Origin: GCA-2709075 sp038146865
GTDB taxonomy: Bacteria > Pseudomonadota > Alphaproteobacteria > MPNO01 > UBA2964
Direction of reading: 5' to 3'
Assembly (NCBI GenBank): GCA_038146865.1
Contig: JAYQSL010000004.1
Coordinates: 28,204-92,203 of the forward strand
DNA length: 64,000 bases
The first letter of the stretch is position 1. The number at the start of each line of letters is the position of its first letter. A model generated the notes under the pieces. It worked only from the letters and a program-made list of their open reading frames with translations, had not been told where the DNA came from and ran no database searches. Below are positions 8,968 through 18,265 of the stretch, piece by piece. A program made the position numbers and the translations under genes.

Positions 8968-9009
8968 TTTTGAGTAAATTTTCAATCAATCTGGATTTCG
9001 ATAGAGAGT

Positions 9010-9046
9010 AGAGAAAGCAAAGGATCGGGGATCTTTTGCTTTCTCT
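9010..9046 (+). terminator. Rho-independent terminator after znuA
   Basis: A 17-bp stem with one G-T pair (9010-9026 with 9030-9046), a 3-base loop, and a following T-rich stretch. It lies 43 bases after the znuA stop. Confidence 0.85.
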
Positions 9047-9216
9047 TTTATCGGCCTCACTCCTTTAACGTTATTGATTACTAAAATTGAGATCCCAAAT
9101 CGTTGGCCTGACTTTTTTTTGCCATAAAAATTCAAAAAAAATCCACAAATCTAGCAAATAACGGCCATGTTTTTGCTTTCTTAATGACCCCTCATTTCAT
9201 TGAGAAAGGAAAATTA

Positions 9217-9369
9217 ATGAGTGTCTTAAAGGTAAGTCATAAGGATTTAAACGCAAGCGCCAGTGCATTTAACGAGCTTCATAGCTTGCTTTGCGTTTCT
9301 GTTGGGTCTGAGAACGTCGGATACATCCAAATAGAACTTGGAACCGAGTTAAAGAGAGGTGGTAAGTAA
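9217..9369 (+). CDS. Small protein of unknown function, first gene of bactofilin operon
   Basis: 50 aa, starting MSVLKVSHKDL and ending ELKRGGK, with no signal peptide or membrane segment. The ATG at 9217 has AAAGGAAA just upstream; an earlier in-frame ATG at 9184 has none. Its TAA overlaps the next ATG (TAATG), which strongly suggests translational coupling and a real gene. I do not recognise the family. Confidence 0.55.
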   Translation: MSVLKVSHKDLNASASAFNELHSLLCVSVGSENVGYIQIELGTELKRGGK

Positions 9370-9695
9370 TGTCCGCTCTTCTTCTTACCGCATTTGCAGT
9401 AGTAGTTGCGACCAACGAGATTTGCAAAAGTCATAATCTAAAATCAACACCAACTGCGTCAATTGAGATGCCTCATTCCTCAAATGACAATCGCAGAGAT
9501 GAAAAAAAGTTTCTGAGTCCCAATAGTGATGTCGATTTGCCCCATAAAAAAATGGTCAAATTGAGGACAACTGAGTTAGGCGGATCGGAGACCAAAGATC
9601 TTAAAAAGAATCAAGGGATAATGACCGGTTGGGCGACCGAGGAAAAAGTGGATCTTAAAAATTTAGGGAAAACAGACCCTACATGGATGAAATGA
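9369..9695 (+). CDS. Hypothetical protein with N-terminal hydrophobic segment, second gene of bactofilin operon
   Basis: 108 aa. The first 15 residues (SALLLTAFAVVVA) form a short membrane anchor or signal; the remainder is hydrophilic, Lys- and Ser-rich and probably unstructured. The start overlaps the upstream stop as TAATG and GAGAGG precedes it. The stop is 13 bases before the bactofilin ATG. It could be a membrane tether or partner for the bactofilin polymer; this is inferred only from position. Confidence 0.6.
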   Translation: MSALLLTAFAVVVATNEICKSHNLKSTPTASIEMPHSSNDNRRDEKKFLSPNSDVDLPHKKMVKLRTTELGGSETKDLKKNQGIMTGWATEEKVDLKNLGKTDPTWMK

Positions 9696-9708
9696 GAGGG
9701 GCTGTGCG

Positions 9709-10200
9709 ATGAATTTAAAAAGACCAATAAACGTGTTTGCAAGCGAATTGCCAGCAACCGACGCCAAAATAACGGTGAATTCAGAGGTCATAGGAGAATC
9801 TAACCCAAATGACACCTTTTCATCTCCGGGTTCTGATAACGCGAAAGAAGGAATGATTTATATTGGGCAAGGAATAGAATACTCAGGTTCGATTTTAAAG
9901 GCACAATCTGTGGTTATTAGGGGGAAAGGTGAAGGAGAAATTAAAACAGAAAAGTTAGAGGTCCAGAGTAATGGAAACTTTAAAGGAAAGGTAAAAGCGA
10001 ATGATGTCACGATAGCCGGACAATTGGAGGGCGAGTTAGTTGTATCAGGGAGCTTAACTATTAGGGCGTCTGGCCGGGTCGAGGGAGACATAGCTTATGA
10101 AAAATTATCGATCGACGATGGGGGGGTCGTAATCGGAAATATCTCGCTCGGAAAAAATGACGTTGATCCGTTAATCAAACTGAAAAATCAGGTCTCTTGA
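9709..10200 (+). CDS. Bactofilin (polymer-forming cytoskeletal protein)
   Basis: 163 aa. A disordered N-terminus (about residues 1-45) is followed by a right-handed beta-helix of short hydrophobic repeats, from YIGQGIEYSGSI to NISLG (about 50-150), the hallmark of bactofilins. These polymerise without nucleotide into membrane-associated filaments that place wall enzymes or stalks. The ribosome site GAGAGGGG precedes ATG 9709. It is the last of three tightly packed genes. The M23 peptidase gene often found beside bactofilins is absent here. Confidence 0.9.
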   Translation: MNLKRPINVFASELPATDAKITVNSEVIGESNPNDTFSSPGSDNAKEGMIYIGQGIEYSGSILKAQSVVIRGKGEGEIKTEKLEVQSNGNFKGKVKANDVTIAGQLEGELVVSGSLTIRASGRVEGDIAYEKLSIDDGGVVIGNISLGKNDVDPLIKLKNQVS

Positions 10201-10420
10201 CTTAAGTCGCTGGAGTTTCTTACCCATAGATTTCCTTGTCTCAACATTTTTTCTGGTTCAAGTGGATAGTCTCTGTTCACGCAGTAACGAATATACGGCA
10301 AAGGCTTCGTTTGAGAGATGTTTTGAGGATTGACTCTGTCATCGGTTTCACGGTGCTATAGGTCACTGCATCTACGGTGAGAGTCTCGAGAAACTGCTGT
10401 TTGATAGAATCAGGGAGCTA

Positions 10421-12618
10421 ATGCTTTTTTATCCACGCTCTAAAAATAGGCCTTTTCATCTAGGTACATTTCCTCTTGAGATCTTACCACGGGACGCAAA
10501 TGTTTTTGAGAGTGAGGCCAATAAACCGCGGGTAAGTCAGGGAACACTGCCGGCATCGCAAGGCCCACTTGGAGATGCTGCGACCAAGTACTGTTCTTTA
10601 TTCGAGCGGTTTCTAGAGGAGGATCCGGTTGAAAAGCAGGCGCCTGTACCTTCAGATCTCGATAGGCGCGCCCAAGACGTAAAGGGCTGCGCCTATTTCA
10701 TGGATGCAAGTCAGGTGGGTATTTGTCGGATCCCCGAAAACGCATGGTTAATTGGGGAGCAGTCGGATACGGGCCATACGCATGCCGTTGTTATGCTATT
10801 TGAGCATTCATCTTTACCGGAGCAAGCTAATTTAGCCTACTCACTAATAAAGGGTGCAAGTGAGTCCACCCATAGAATGCGTCACTTGAAATTTCGGCCT
10901 GTGTTGGCGGGCACTTGCGGCAAATGGGGTTTCAGACCCGCATTCATGTTTTGGGTAACAGTAAATTAGACCTCGATAGAATGGCTGTATTATCGGGGTT
11001 ATGTGTTCGCAAGGACGAGCTTCTCCTCAATCCATTTTTCGAAGAGAAGTTCACCATCGCTGTGATCTCAACAGATTATGAGCTAGCGGTGGATGATCCA
11101 CTGTCTCCTAATGTGGGCAGGGTGAAGAATTTATCTTATTGGAGAGGTATTAACGGAGCAGTTTCAGGCCGGGAACGTGCGCGTCGAAAAAAAAGAAAAT
11201 CTTATGATAGCCGATATCCGATGGAGACGGTTAAGCGAGTAGATCGTCCGACGACACTTATTTTAGATGATGAGGTTCCCCGAGTTCCCAAAAGAGCAGC
11301 CTTTTTCGAAAGAGCGTTGCAGGGCGATTTGGGTGAAAAAGCCCAGCGTGAAAGGACACGTTTTTCGTTCAAACACCCTCTCTCAATGAGCCTATTGAAA
11401 GTAATCCGATCAATGGTGCCCTATCAGGGAGGTGAAACCGCTCATTCATTCGATAACAAAGATTTTAGAAACCCTGCGGAGAATGCCAAAGCGATAAAAT
11501 CTCTATCATATTTCCTTGGTTCAGATTTGACGGGAATTTGTGAAATACCGAGATATGCTTGGTATTCCCATAAAGAGAATGGGGAGCCCCTTGATCGTTA
11601 CCATAAGTACGCGGTGGTTATGTTAATCGACCAAGGTTACGACACGATGGAAGGTGCTTCAGGAGATGATTGGATTTCTGGGGTACAATCGATGAGAGGC
11701 TATCTTCGAGGGGCAGAGATAGCGGGAGTGATGGGAGAAACTCTCAGATCGATGGGATTTTCCTCCCGGTCACAAACTAACGCTGACTCAGACGTCTTAC
11801 ATATCCCCTTGGTGCTATGGGCTGGCCTTGGCGAGCTAAGTCGCATTGGAGAGTTGGTTCTTAATCCTTTTGTAGGCCCCAGGTTTAAATCTGTGGTTTT
11901 GACGACGGATCTGCCATTGAAGGTTGATAAACCGATAGATTTTGGCCTCCAGTATTTTTGTGAAAATTGTCATAAATGCGATCGTGAATGTCCCTGTGAT
12001 GCAATTCCCCATGGGCCTAAAGTTATGTTCAATGGATATGAGATTTGGAAGCCTGATGTTGAACGATGCACTCGCTATAGGTTAACCAATTCCAAGGGAT
12101 CAGCGTGTGGGCGTTGCATGAAGACCTGCCCTTTAAATAAAGTCGTGGACATGGACGGCGCTTTGATGACAAGGGTAGCAAGTTGGCTTGGGGTGAACGC
12201 TCGTTTTATGAAGCCTTTTTTGGTCCCGATTGCCACATGGTTAGATGATAGATTAGGCAATGGGATGAGAAACCCCGTAAAAAAATGGTGGTTCGATCAC
12301 GAAATCACCGAGGAGGGGGTCGTTGAAGCCAAGGCAACCAATCAGAGAGATATCGAACCGTATCGGGAGGTAGATATAACTGGGCAAAAGGTGGCCTATT
12401 ATCCGGCTGATGTAATGCCGGCTCCTGATCAACCTAATCCATATCCAATCGATAGAAAGGCGGCCCTTGGGGCTAAAACTAAACTAGAAACCCCAGCTGA
12501 AGCTGTTGCGCGTGTTGCGAGGGGTGAAGGGCCCCCTAGTCATTACCAACCCACGCCGCCACTCGGTTCAGGGGTTGTTCAGGGTCGAACTAGCAGCCCC
12601 TATGCTGAGGATCCATAA
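10421..12618 (+). pseudogene. Tandem reductive-dehalogenase-like protein, frameshifted
   Basis: Two frames meet near 10913-10917. Adding one T (giving act-ttg-cgg) joins them into about 732 aa. The protein is an internal duplication: the first half has GICRIPENAW, HAVVMLFEH, ELLLNPFFEEKF and VISTDYEL; the second has GICEIPRYAW, YAVVMLIDQ, ELVLNPFVGPRF and VLTTDLPL at matching spacing. Only the second half carries two [4Fe-4S] motifs, CENCHKCDRECP and C-x12-CGRCMKTCP, as in corrinoid-dependent RdhA proteins. There is no twin-arginine signal, so it is probably cytoplasmic. The proline-rich tail (about the last 70 residues) is unusual. GGGAG precedes ATG 10421. Substrate unknown; the frameshift may be genuine or an error. 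Confidence 0.8.
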
Positions 12619-12732
12619 AACAAATTTTCAATTCCAACCTTTTGATTTTTCAAACTGGTTCTAACTAATCTTGTTATTAACTTTCCCTATTAAAAGATGG
12701 ACGCTGGAAAGTTTTATGATTAATTAAAATCT

Positions 12733-13788
12733 ATGGATTTTGGTATTTTTTCTAACGGGTTCCGACCCCATACGACTGCTGCACAAACTTATCAAGATGA
12801 TATTGATGAGATTGTTCTCGCCGACAAATTGGGGTTTCGAGACGTTTTTATCAGTGAACACCATGGCGAAGCGCCATATATTAATCGCGTAGACACGATA
12901 CCTGCGCCTGAGTTTATGATGTGCAAATTGGCAGGGCTTACCCAAAATATTCGGATGGGTGCTGCGGTGAAGCTCTTGCACCTTCATCACCCCCTCGATA
13001 TTGCCGTTCAGGCTGCAACTATTGAGAATTTGATTGGGAAAGGCAGATTTATATTTGGGTTTGGATCGGGTTTTCCGCATCCGCAAGCCTCGATTTCCCG
13101 AGGGCTAACTTTTGAAGATAGACATTCCCGCTTAAGAGAGGCGCTGGACACCGTACTCCGATGCTGGGCCGAGGATGAGCCCTTTGATTTGGATGGGAAG
13201 TATTGGCGTGGGGAGAATTTGGTGGCTTTACCAAAACCACTGACTCATCCTCATATGCCGATGGCTACAGCCTCTGACTCACCGGAAACAATAAAGATGG
13301 CGGGAGAACGGGGTTATACTCTTCTTTGCGCGTTTTTTGAGTCTGAAGAAATGCTGCGAGGAAAAGCAGATTTGTACGAAGAAGCCGGTCGTAAGGCCGG
13401 CCACTCAGACCCTAGAAAAGGTGTGGCGGGATCAAGGGCAGTTTATGTCGCGCGCTCCAAAGCACAGGCCTTCGAAGATTTAAGGCCCGCGGTAACCCAT
13501 GAAGTTGGTTTGCAGGCGGAACGGGGTTTTCTGGCGGTTCTCAAGCGGGTTTATGGAGTAGAGGTGCCCAATACAAAAAACGCATTAGATGCTTTGGTTG
13601 AAGCCGGGATCTATGTCCTTGGGTCACCGGATGAAGTCAGTGAGAATTTGAGATCTTATTACAAAGGATGCGGTGGTTTTGGTTCGTTTCTCTTGGTAGG
13701 CGGTAAGAATTGGGCAACTAAGGAAAAGAGGGCCCTCTCTCTCACTCGGTTCGCGGAAGAGGTTATTCCTAATCTTCAAGACCTATAG
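12733..13788 (+). CDS. LLM-class flavin-dependent (luciferase-like) oxidoreductase
   Basis: 351 aa TIM-barrel flavin monooxygenase of the bacterial luciferase superfamily, which uses reduced FMN or F420 to oxidise small molecules. Typical features are EHHGE near residue 43, the strand GAAVKLLHLHHPL, and FGFGSGFPHP around residue 110. Length fits the family. No strong ribosome site precedes ATG 12733. It follows the dehalogenase-like gene by 114 bases on the same strand, which suggests, without proof, a role in xenobiotic or halogenated organic use. Substrate unknown. Confidence 0.88.
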   Translation: MDFGIFSNGFRPHTTAAQTYQDDIDEIVLADKLGFRDVFISEHHGEAPYINRVDTIPAPEFMMCKLAGLTQNIRMGAAVKLLHLHHPLDIAVQAATIENLIGKGRFIFGFGSGFPHPQASISRGLTFEDRHSRLREALDTVLRCWAEDEPFDLDGKYWRGENLVALPKPLTHPHMPMATASDSPETIKMAGERGYTLLCAFFESEEMLRGKADLYEEAGRKAGHSDPRKGVAGSRAVYVARSKAQAFEDLRPAVTHEVGLQAERGFLAVLKRVYGVEVPNTKNALDALVEAGIYVLGSPDEVSENLRSYYKGCGGFGSFLLVGGKNWATKEKRALSLTRFAEEVIPNLQDL

Positions 13789-13846
13789 AAGTATTTTATT
13801 TCAATTGGCTCTAACAGAAATTTAAGAAAAAACTTTAAATACTATG

Positions 13847-13878
13847 ATCCTCCTCCCCAGTTAATCGGGGAGGAGGAT
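13847..13878 (-). terminator. Terminator of the TRAP operon
   Basis: A perfect 12-bp GC-rich stem (13847-13858 with 13867-13878) with an 8-base loop, just after the dctP stop on the minus strand, with T-rich sequence beyond. It also separates the convergent luciferase-like gene. Confidence 0.75.
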
Positions 13879-13885
13879 AAGAGGT

Positions 13886-14905
13886 TTAGCTTCCAGCGCC
13901 TCTGAGAGCGCTGAGGGCGGGTTTCAAGTCAATCCCTTCCTTGCTTACCTTTGCAACGATACCGTCTTCAGCCTTACTGATCAGGGAATGCGCTTTTTTA
14001 ATTTCTGAGGCTGAGAAAGATTTCATGCTCCGCTTGTTATCCTTTCTCAGACCTTGGAGCACTTTATCTCCTGCTTTTCCATAAATGGCAGCGGCTTTGA
14101 CGCTCATGGCCAGGCCAGTGGTCTTGTCTATGATGTCCCTGTGTTTTTTAGAAAGAGAGCTGTATGATTTTTTATTCATTACAGCGAAGAAGGGTGAGTA
14201 TCCCCAATTAATACCATCGACATGGTATTTGGTAACTTCGTTTAATTTGAAGCTTTTGATGCCACTTGCAGCGATTAAAACTCCATCGATAACACCCCGA
14301 TCCAAAGAGTTGTAGACCTTGGTTACCGGCATCGGCACAGGGGTGGCACCAAGAGCCTGAATCATCCAAGCTTGGTATTGAGAAGGTGTTCTGATTTTCA
14401 TACCTTTTAAATCGCTAATACTATTCACTGGTTTTGATTTGGTATGAATTACTGGTGCATCGGCGACCCAAATCGCCAACGGTTTTACCCTCGTATATTC
14501 TGAGGCCAGATGTTCACCATATACTTTCCACATCCTCTTAGTGGCATCTACGGTATCTTTCCCAACATTTGTAAATTCGACTAAAGTCGTTTTTCGGAAG
14601 AGGTTTGCTGTATAGCCCTGAAGAGCCCAGGTGATGTCAGCAACGCCATCTACCGCTCGCTTAAACTGTTTCGTGCCGCCTTTTCCAAGAGCACCGCCAT
14701 AATACATTTTAACCGTTAAGGAGCCGCCTGACAGTTTTGCTACTTCCTTTGTCCAGGGAGCAAATACAAATTTGTTCATGGGATGAGGGCCTCCAACGAA
14801 GGAAGCAAATTTAAGTTCTTTACTTGTCGCCGGTATGGATAGTGCCAGCGAGGCGGCAAGTGCAGCGCTGATTGAGACAGCTGAAACTCGATTAATTTTT
14901 CTCAC
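13886..14905 (-). CDS. TRAP transporter substrate-binding protein (DctP family)
   Basis: 339 aa periplasmic solute receptor of a TRAP transporter. The GTG start at 14905 has GGGAGA upstream and opens a clean signal peptide (RKINRVSAVSISAALAASL, cleaved near ATSKE); the upstream in-frame extension lacks signal features. Family features include FVGGPHPMNKFVFAPW near the mature N-terminus and the conserved SLDRGVIDG loop, with MKIRTPS before it. Solute is probably an organic acid, identity unknown. It is the last gene of the dctQ-dctM-dctP operon. Confidence 0.9.
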   Translation of the reverse strand: MRKINRVSAVSISAALAASLALSIPATSKELKFASFVGGPHPMNKFVFAPWTKEVAKLSGGSLTVKMYYGGALGKGGTKQFKRAVDGVADITWALQGYTANLFRKTTLVEFTNVGKDTVDATKRMWKVYGEHLASEYTRVKPLAIWVADAPVIHTKSKPVNSISDLKGMKIRTPSQYQAWMIQALGATPVPMPVTKVYNSLDRGVIDGVLIAASGIKSFKLNEVTKYHVDGINWGYSPFFAVMNKKSYSSLSKKHRDIIDKTTGLAMSVKAAAIYGKAGDKVLQGLRKDNKRSMKSFSASEIKKAHSLISKAEDGIVAKVSKEGIDLKPALSALRGAGS

Positions 14906-15016
14906 GTAATTTCTCCCTTTTTTATATTGAGCCGGCGAAAGACCGACACCTTTAATCTTTTTTCTAAATAAAAGTGTGTCTAAACGTTTAAGCCTAGTCA
15001 ACGCAAAGATTTGTTA

Positions 15017-16324
15017 TCAACCAGAAATCATCGTGTTTGGAAGGAAAAGGGCAATTTGGGGAAAGATCAAAAGAATAATTAAACAGATAGCCATCGCGAT
15101 CCAGAAGGGAATTATCCCAGAAAAAATTTGCTTCAGGGGGACATCTTCAGCGACACCTTTAACAACAAAGACGTTCACCCCAACTGGCGGGCTGATCAAA
15201 CCCATCTCAAGCACAATTACCATGACGACCCCGAACCAAATTGGATCATAACCAAGAGCTAAAATTAGGGGATGCACGATTGGAAGAGTTAAAACTAACA
15301 TTGCGAACCCTTCCAAAAAGGTCCCCAAAACAATGTAAGCCGCCATCAATATCAGCATGATTACGTATCGGGGGAGTTCAAGCCCGGCTAAAAGTTCGGC
15401 TAAGTCCCCCGGGATTTGGGTTAGCGCAAGAAATGGATTGAAAATATGGGCCCCGATCAAGATTAAAAAGGCAAGTGCCGAGGTCCGGATGGTCTGAAGG
15501 AGGACGGTCGACATCGCATTGTAGTTGACCTTTCGTCGTATTAAGGCAAGCAAGAAGGCCAGGAAGGCGCCGACGCCGGCGGCTTCAGTGGGTGTGAAGA
15601 TGCCGCCATAAATGCCACCTATTACAATGACAACAATCCCGATCATTGCGCCCGCATCAACTAAAGCTTTTACCCGACCCGGAAGGTTTGTGCGTGGGCC
15701 AGCTGGACCTAAAGTTGGATTTATCCGCGTTTGTATATAAATCGAAATCATGAAAAGGACGGTGAGGAGCAGACCTGGAAGCACGCCTGCCAAGAAAAGA
15801 CGTCCAATGGACTCTTCGGTCAAGATGGCATAGATGACAAAGCCGGTACTCGGAGGGATTAAAATTCCGAGGGTACCCCCCGCTGCGATGCATCCAGTGG
15901 CTAGACGATTATCATAATTGTACCTGCGCATTTCAGGAAGTGAGACACGTCCCATGGTCACCGCCGATGCAACTGAAGAGCCTGATAAAGCAGCGAATCC
16001 TGCACAACTCGCAATAGTCGCAGAGGCTAATCCTCCCCTCCAGTGGCCAACCCACGCATAGGCGGCTCTGTAGAGATCTGCGCTCATACCCGAAATAGTC
16101 GCAAAATTTCCCATGAGTACAAAAAGAGGAATAACAATCAGTTCATAGGTGGATGCTATGACAAAGGACTCATCGACGAGGGTAGACATTGAAGCTTGCC
16201 ATCCATTCAAGACCCAAATGCCAATCACCCCAATGACCATCATGGCGATAGCAACCGGCGTACGAAATGCGAGTAGAAAAAAGAGCCCGCCCAGACCAAT
16301 TATGCCAACTAAAGTAGCACTCAT
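15017..16324 (-). CDS. TRAP transporter large permease (DctM)
   Basis: 435 aa, about 12 hydrophobic segments, the ion-coupled transport subunit of the TRAP system. Family features are GTLGILIPPSTGFVIYA and SPPVGVNVFVVKG, plus the early FRTPVAIAMM. Its ATG overlaps the dctQ stop (ATGA), so the two are translationally coupled. DctM and DctQ assemble in the inner membrane and take solute from DctP using a sodium or proton gradient. Confidence 0.93.
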   Translation of the reverse strand: MSATLVGIIGLGGLFFLLAFRTPVAIAMMVIGVIGIWVLNGWQASMSTLVDESFVIASTYELIVIPLFVLMGNFATISGMSADLYRAAYAWVGHWRGGLASATIASCAGFAALSGSSVASAVTMGRVSLPEMRRYNYDNRLATGCIAAGGTLGILIPPSTGFVIYAILTEESIGRLFLAGVLPGLLLTVLFMISIYIQTRINPTLGPAGPRTNLPGRVKALVDAGAMIGIVVIVIGGIYGGIFTPTEAAGVGAFLAFLLALIRRKVNYNAMSTVLLQTIRTSALAFLILIGAHIFNPFLALTQIPGDLAELLAGLELPRYVIMLILMAAYIVLGTFLEGFAMLVLTLPIVHPLILALGYDPIWFGVVMVIVLEMGLISPPVGVNVFVVKGVAEDVPLKQIFSGIIPFWIAMAICLIILLIFPQIALFLPNTMISG

Positions 16325-16800
16325 GAGGTGGGGGGGTCCTCTTTACCGCTAACGGTTCGCATCATGAGCACAAGAAAGACCAAGGCAAATAGCCCGCAGC
16401 TTGCTACCATTATCCAAACAAATGGATAATGCGGAATTTGAACCATGTTGGTAGCATCACCAACTTCATGCGAGTCTAGTGCAAGATGGATTAGCTTCCA
16501 GGTCCAAAGACCAATCATGCCGGCACATAAAAGTCGCACAATAATGTCGCTAATTCTCACAAATTTGGGGCGTCCTAAAGCTCCAATGAGGTCCACGGCA
16601 ATATGACCGCTAGTCCACCCGCAATAGGCCAAGCCGGCAACCGCAACAGGGATTAACATCATGCGAGACAGATCAAGTGTGAATAGAGGAGGGGCGTTAA
16701 ACGCATAGCGCATTACGACGGAATAAACGGTTATCAACATTAGCCCGAATAAAACGAAACCAGAAAAAAGGGCAAAGGCTCTGATCGTCTTCTCTAACAT
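16321..16800 (-). CDS. TRAP transporter small permease (DctQ)
   Basis: 159 aa with four hydrophobic segments, the small membrane subunit of the TRAP transporter. Typical placement and size. The segment YCGWTSGHIAVDL matches the conserved GHI/V-V-DL signature of DctQ proteins. It is first in the operon, with a weak ribosome site (GGATG) before ATG 16800. The upstream 147-base gap faces away from the plus-strand MetE-like gene, so divergent promoters are expected there. Confidence 0.88.
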   Translation of the reverse strand: MLEKTIRAFALFSGFVLFGLMLITVYSVVMRYAFNAPPLFTLDLSRMMLIPVAVAGLAYCGWTSGHIAVDLIGALGRPKFVRISDIIVRLLCAGMIGLWTWKLIHLALDSHEVGDATNMVQIPHYPFVWIMVASCGLFALVFLVLMMRTVSGKEDPPTS

Positions 16801-17058
16801 TAAAAATTCATCCGGCTATCAAACTACTTCCGATATAAAAAAATATCTTTACTCAATTTAATAGAACACATAACTCTCGCTTACCCAACAATGTAAAGCA
16901 AATAAAGCCTTTCGGTTTGTTATATCCCACAGGTTTCTTTATTCTCTTTGATTTATGTCTCTCGCTTTGCATCAATAAAAAGAAAATTTGAATCTTGGCT
17001 GCAATTAGCGGCGCATACTATAGTGAAAAAAATTATAAATTTCCCTGGGAGGAATATG

Positions 17059-18195
17059 ATGAAGGGTCCTTTTCGTGCTGATCATGTTGGTAGTTTTCTT
17101 CGACCAGACTCTCTTTTAGAGAAACGGGAAGAGTGGAAAGCAGATAAGATATCTGATTCTGAACTTCGTCACTTTGAAGATGAATGCATCTCGGAAATCG
17201 TCAGGAAGGAGCAACAGATTGGAATCAAATCTGTTACAGATGGAGAATTCAGACGGGAGAGTTTTCACTTTGATTTCATTAATGAAATTGACGCGATTAA
17301 AACCAATTTCAATTTAAAGAGCGCTTTCGCGCAGGGCGAGAAAACCAAATCGGGTGGTGATAAAGCGGTTCCTCTAACAGTGGAAATTACGGATCGAATG
17401 GAATTACCTGAGGGCGGAATTGGTGTTGAAAACTACAAGTTTTTAGCATCGGTCGCTGGCGCAGAAACAACCCCTAAAATAACGATGCCGTCTCCGACGA
17501 TGACACATTTTCGGGGTGGTAGAGAGGCGATTAGCCGTGAAGCCTATCCTGAATTAGAGAGTTTTTTTGCTGATCTTGCAAAGCTTTATAGAGAAGAGAT
17601 TTCGATGCTGGCTGATGCGGGCTGTAAATATATCCAATTTGACGATACGAACTTGGCATATTTGTGCGACTCTAATATGCGTCAAGACGCGCGAGAACGG
17701 GGCGAGGACCCAGATGAGTTGCCCCGAACTTATGCAGCTCTTATCAATGATTGTATTAGTGAGAGGCCTTCAGATATGGCGGCTTGTGTTCACCTTTGTC
17801 GAGGAAATGCGCGTAGTCTTTGGTTCGCAGAAGGCGACTATGAGCCGATCGCCGATCACCTTTTTAATCTTACGGACGTCGATGGTTTCTTCCTAGAATA
17901 TGACGACGATAGGTCGGGTGGGTTCGAGCCACTTCGGTACGTTCCAAAAGGAAGTAAGAAAATTGTCCTAGGTTTAGTTACGACCAAACGAGGTTCCATA
18001 GAGAGCAAAGATGAAATAAAGAAACGGATAGAAGAGGCGGCTCAATTTGTCGATATTAGTCAGCTTTGCTTGTCACCTCAGTGCGGTTTTTCGTCAAATG
18101 CGATTGGGAATATAATCTCAGAGCAGGAGCAATTCGATAAAATCGGGATGATCGTCGAGCTCGCAAATGAGATTTGGGGTGGCTTAGACGTCTAG
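17059..18195 (+). CDS. MetE-like cobalamin-independent methyltransferase
   Basis: 378 aa, single-domain relative of the C-terminal half of MetE, which moves methyl groups to a zinc-bound thiol. Zinc ligands are visible as HLC (about residue 252-254), a Glu in FLEYDDDRSGGFE, and the Cys in SPQCGF near the end. The N-terminal DHVGSFLRP matches stand-alone members. Two adjacent ATGs exist (17056, 17059); GGAGG at 17048-17052 gives best spacing to 17059. The short length shows no N-terminal MetE domain, so it is probably not methionine synthase itself but may demethylate a small methylated compound. It is monocistronic. Confidence 0.87.
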   Translation: MKGPFRADHVGSFLRPDSLLEKREEWKADKISDSELRHFEDECISEIVRKEQQIGIKSVTDGEFRRESFHFDFINEIDAIKTNFNLKSAFAQGEKTKSGGDKAVPLTVEITDRMELPEGGIGVENYKFLASVAGAETTPKITMPSPTMTHFRGGREAISREAYPELESFFADLAKLYREEISMLADAGCKYIQFDDTNLAYLCDSNMRQDARERGEDPDELPRTYAALINDCISERPSDMAACVHLCRGNARSLWFAEGDYEPIADHLFNLTDVDGFFLEYDDDRSGGFEPLRYVPKGSKKIVLGLVTTKRGSIESKDEIKKRIEEAAQFVDISQLCLSPQCGFSSNAIGNIISEQEQFDKIGMIVELANEIWGGLDV

Positions 18196-18205
18196 GTTTG
18201 ATTTC

Positions 18206-18246
18206 AGAGAGTACAGGGAGGGGTGATGCCCCCTGGCTCTTATTTC
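18206..18246. terminator. Probable terminator between convergent genes
   Basis: Hairpin with CAGGG(A)GGG facing CCCCCTG around a TGATG loop and an outer AGAG/CTCT pair, followed by a short T-rich stretch on the plus strand. It lies between the MetE-like gene and the minus-strand NMT1-like gene. Confidence 0.5.
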
Positions 18247-18265
18247 AATGATTGCTATCGGTTTT

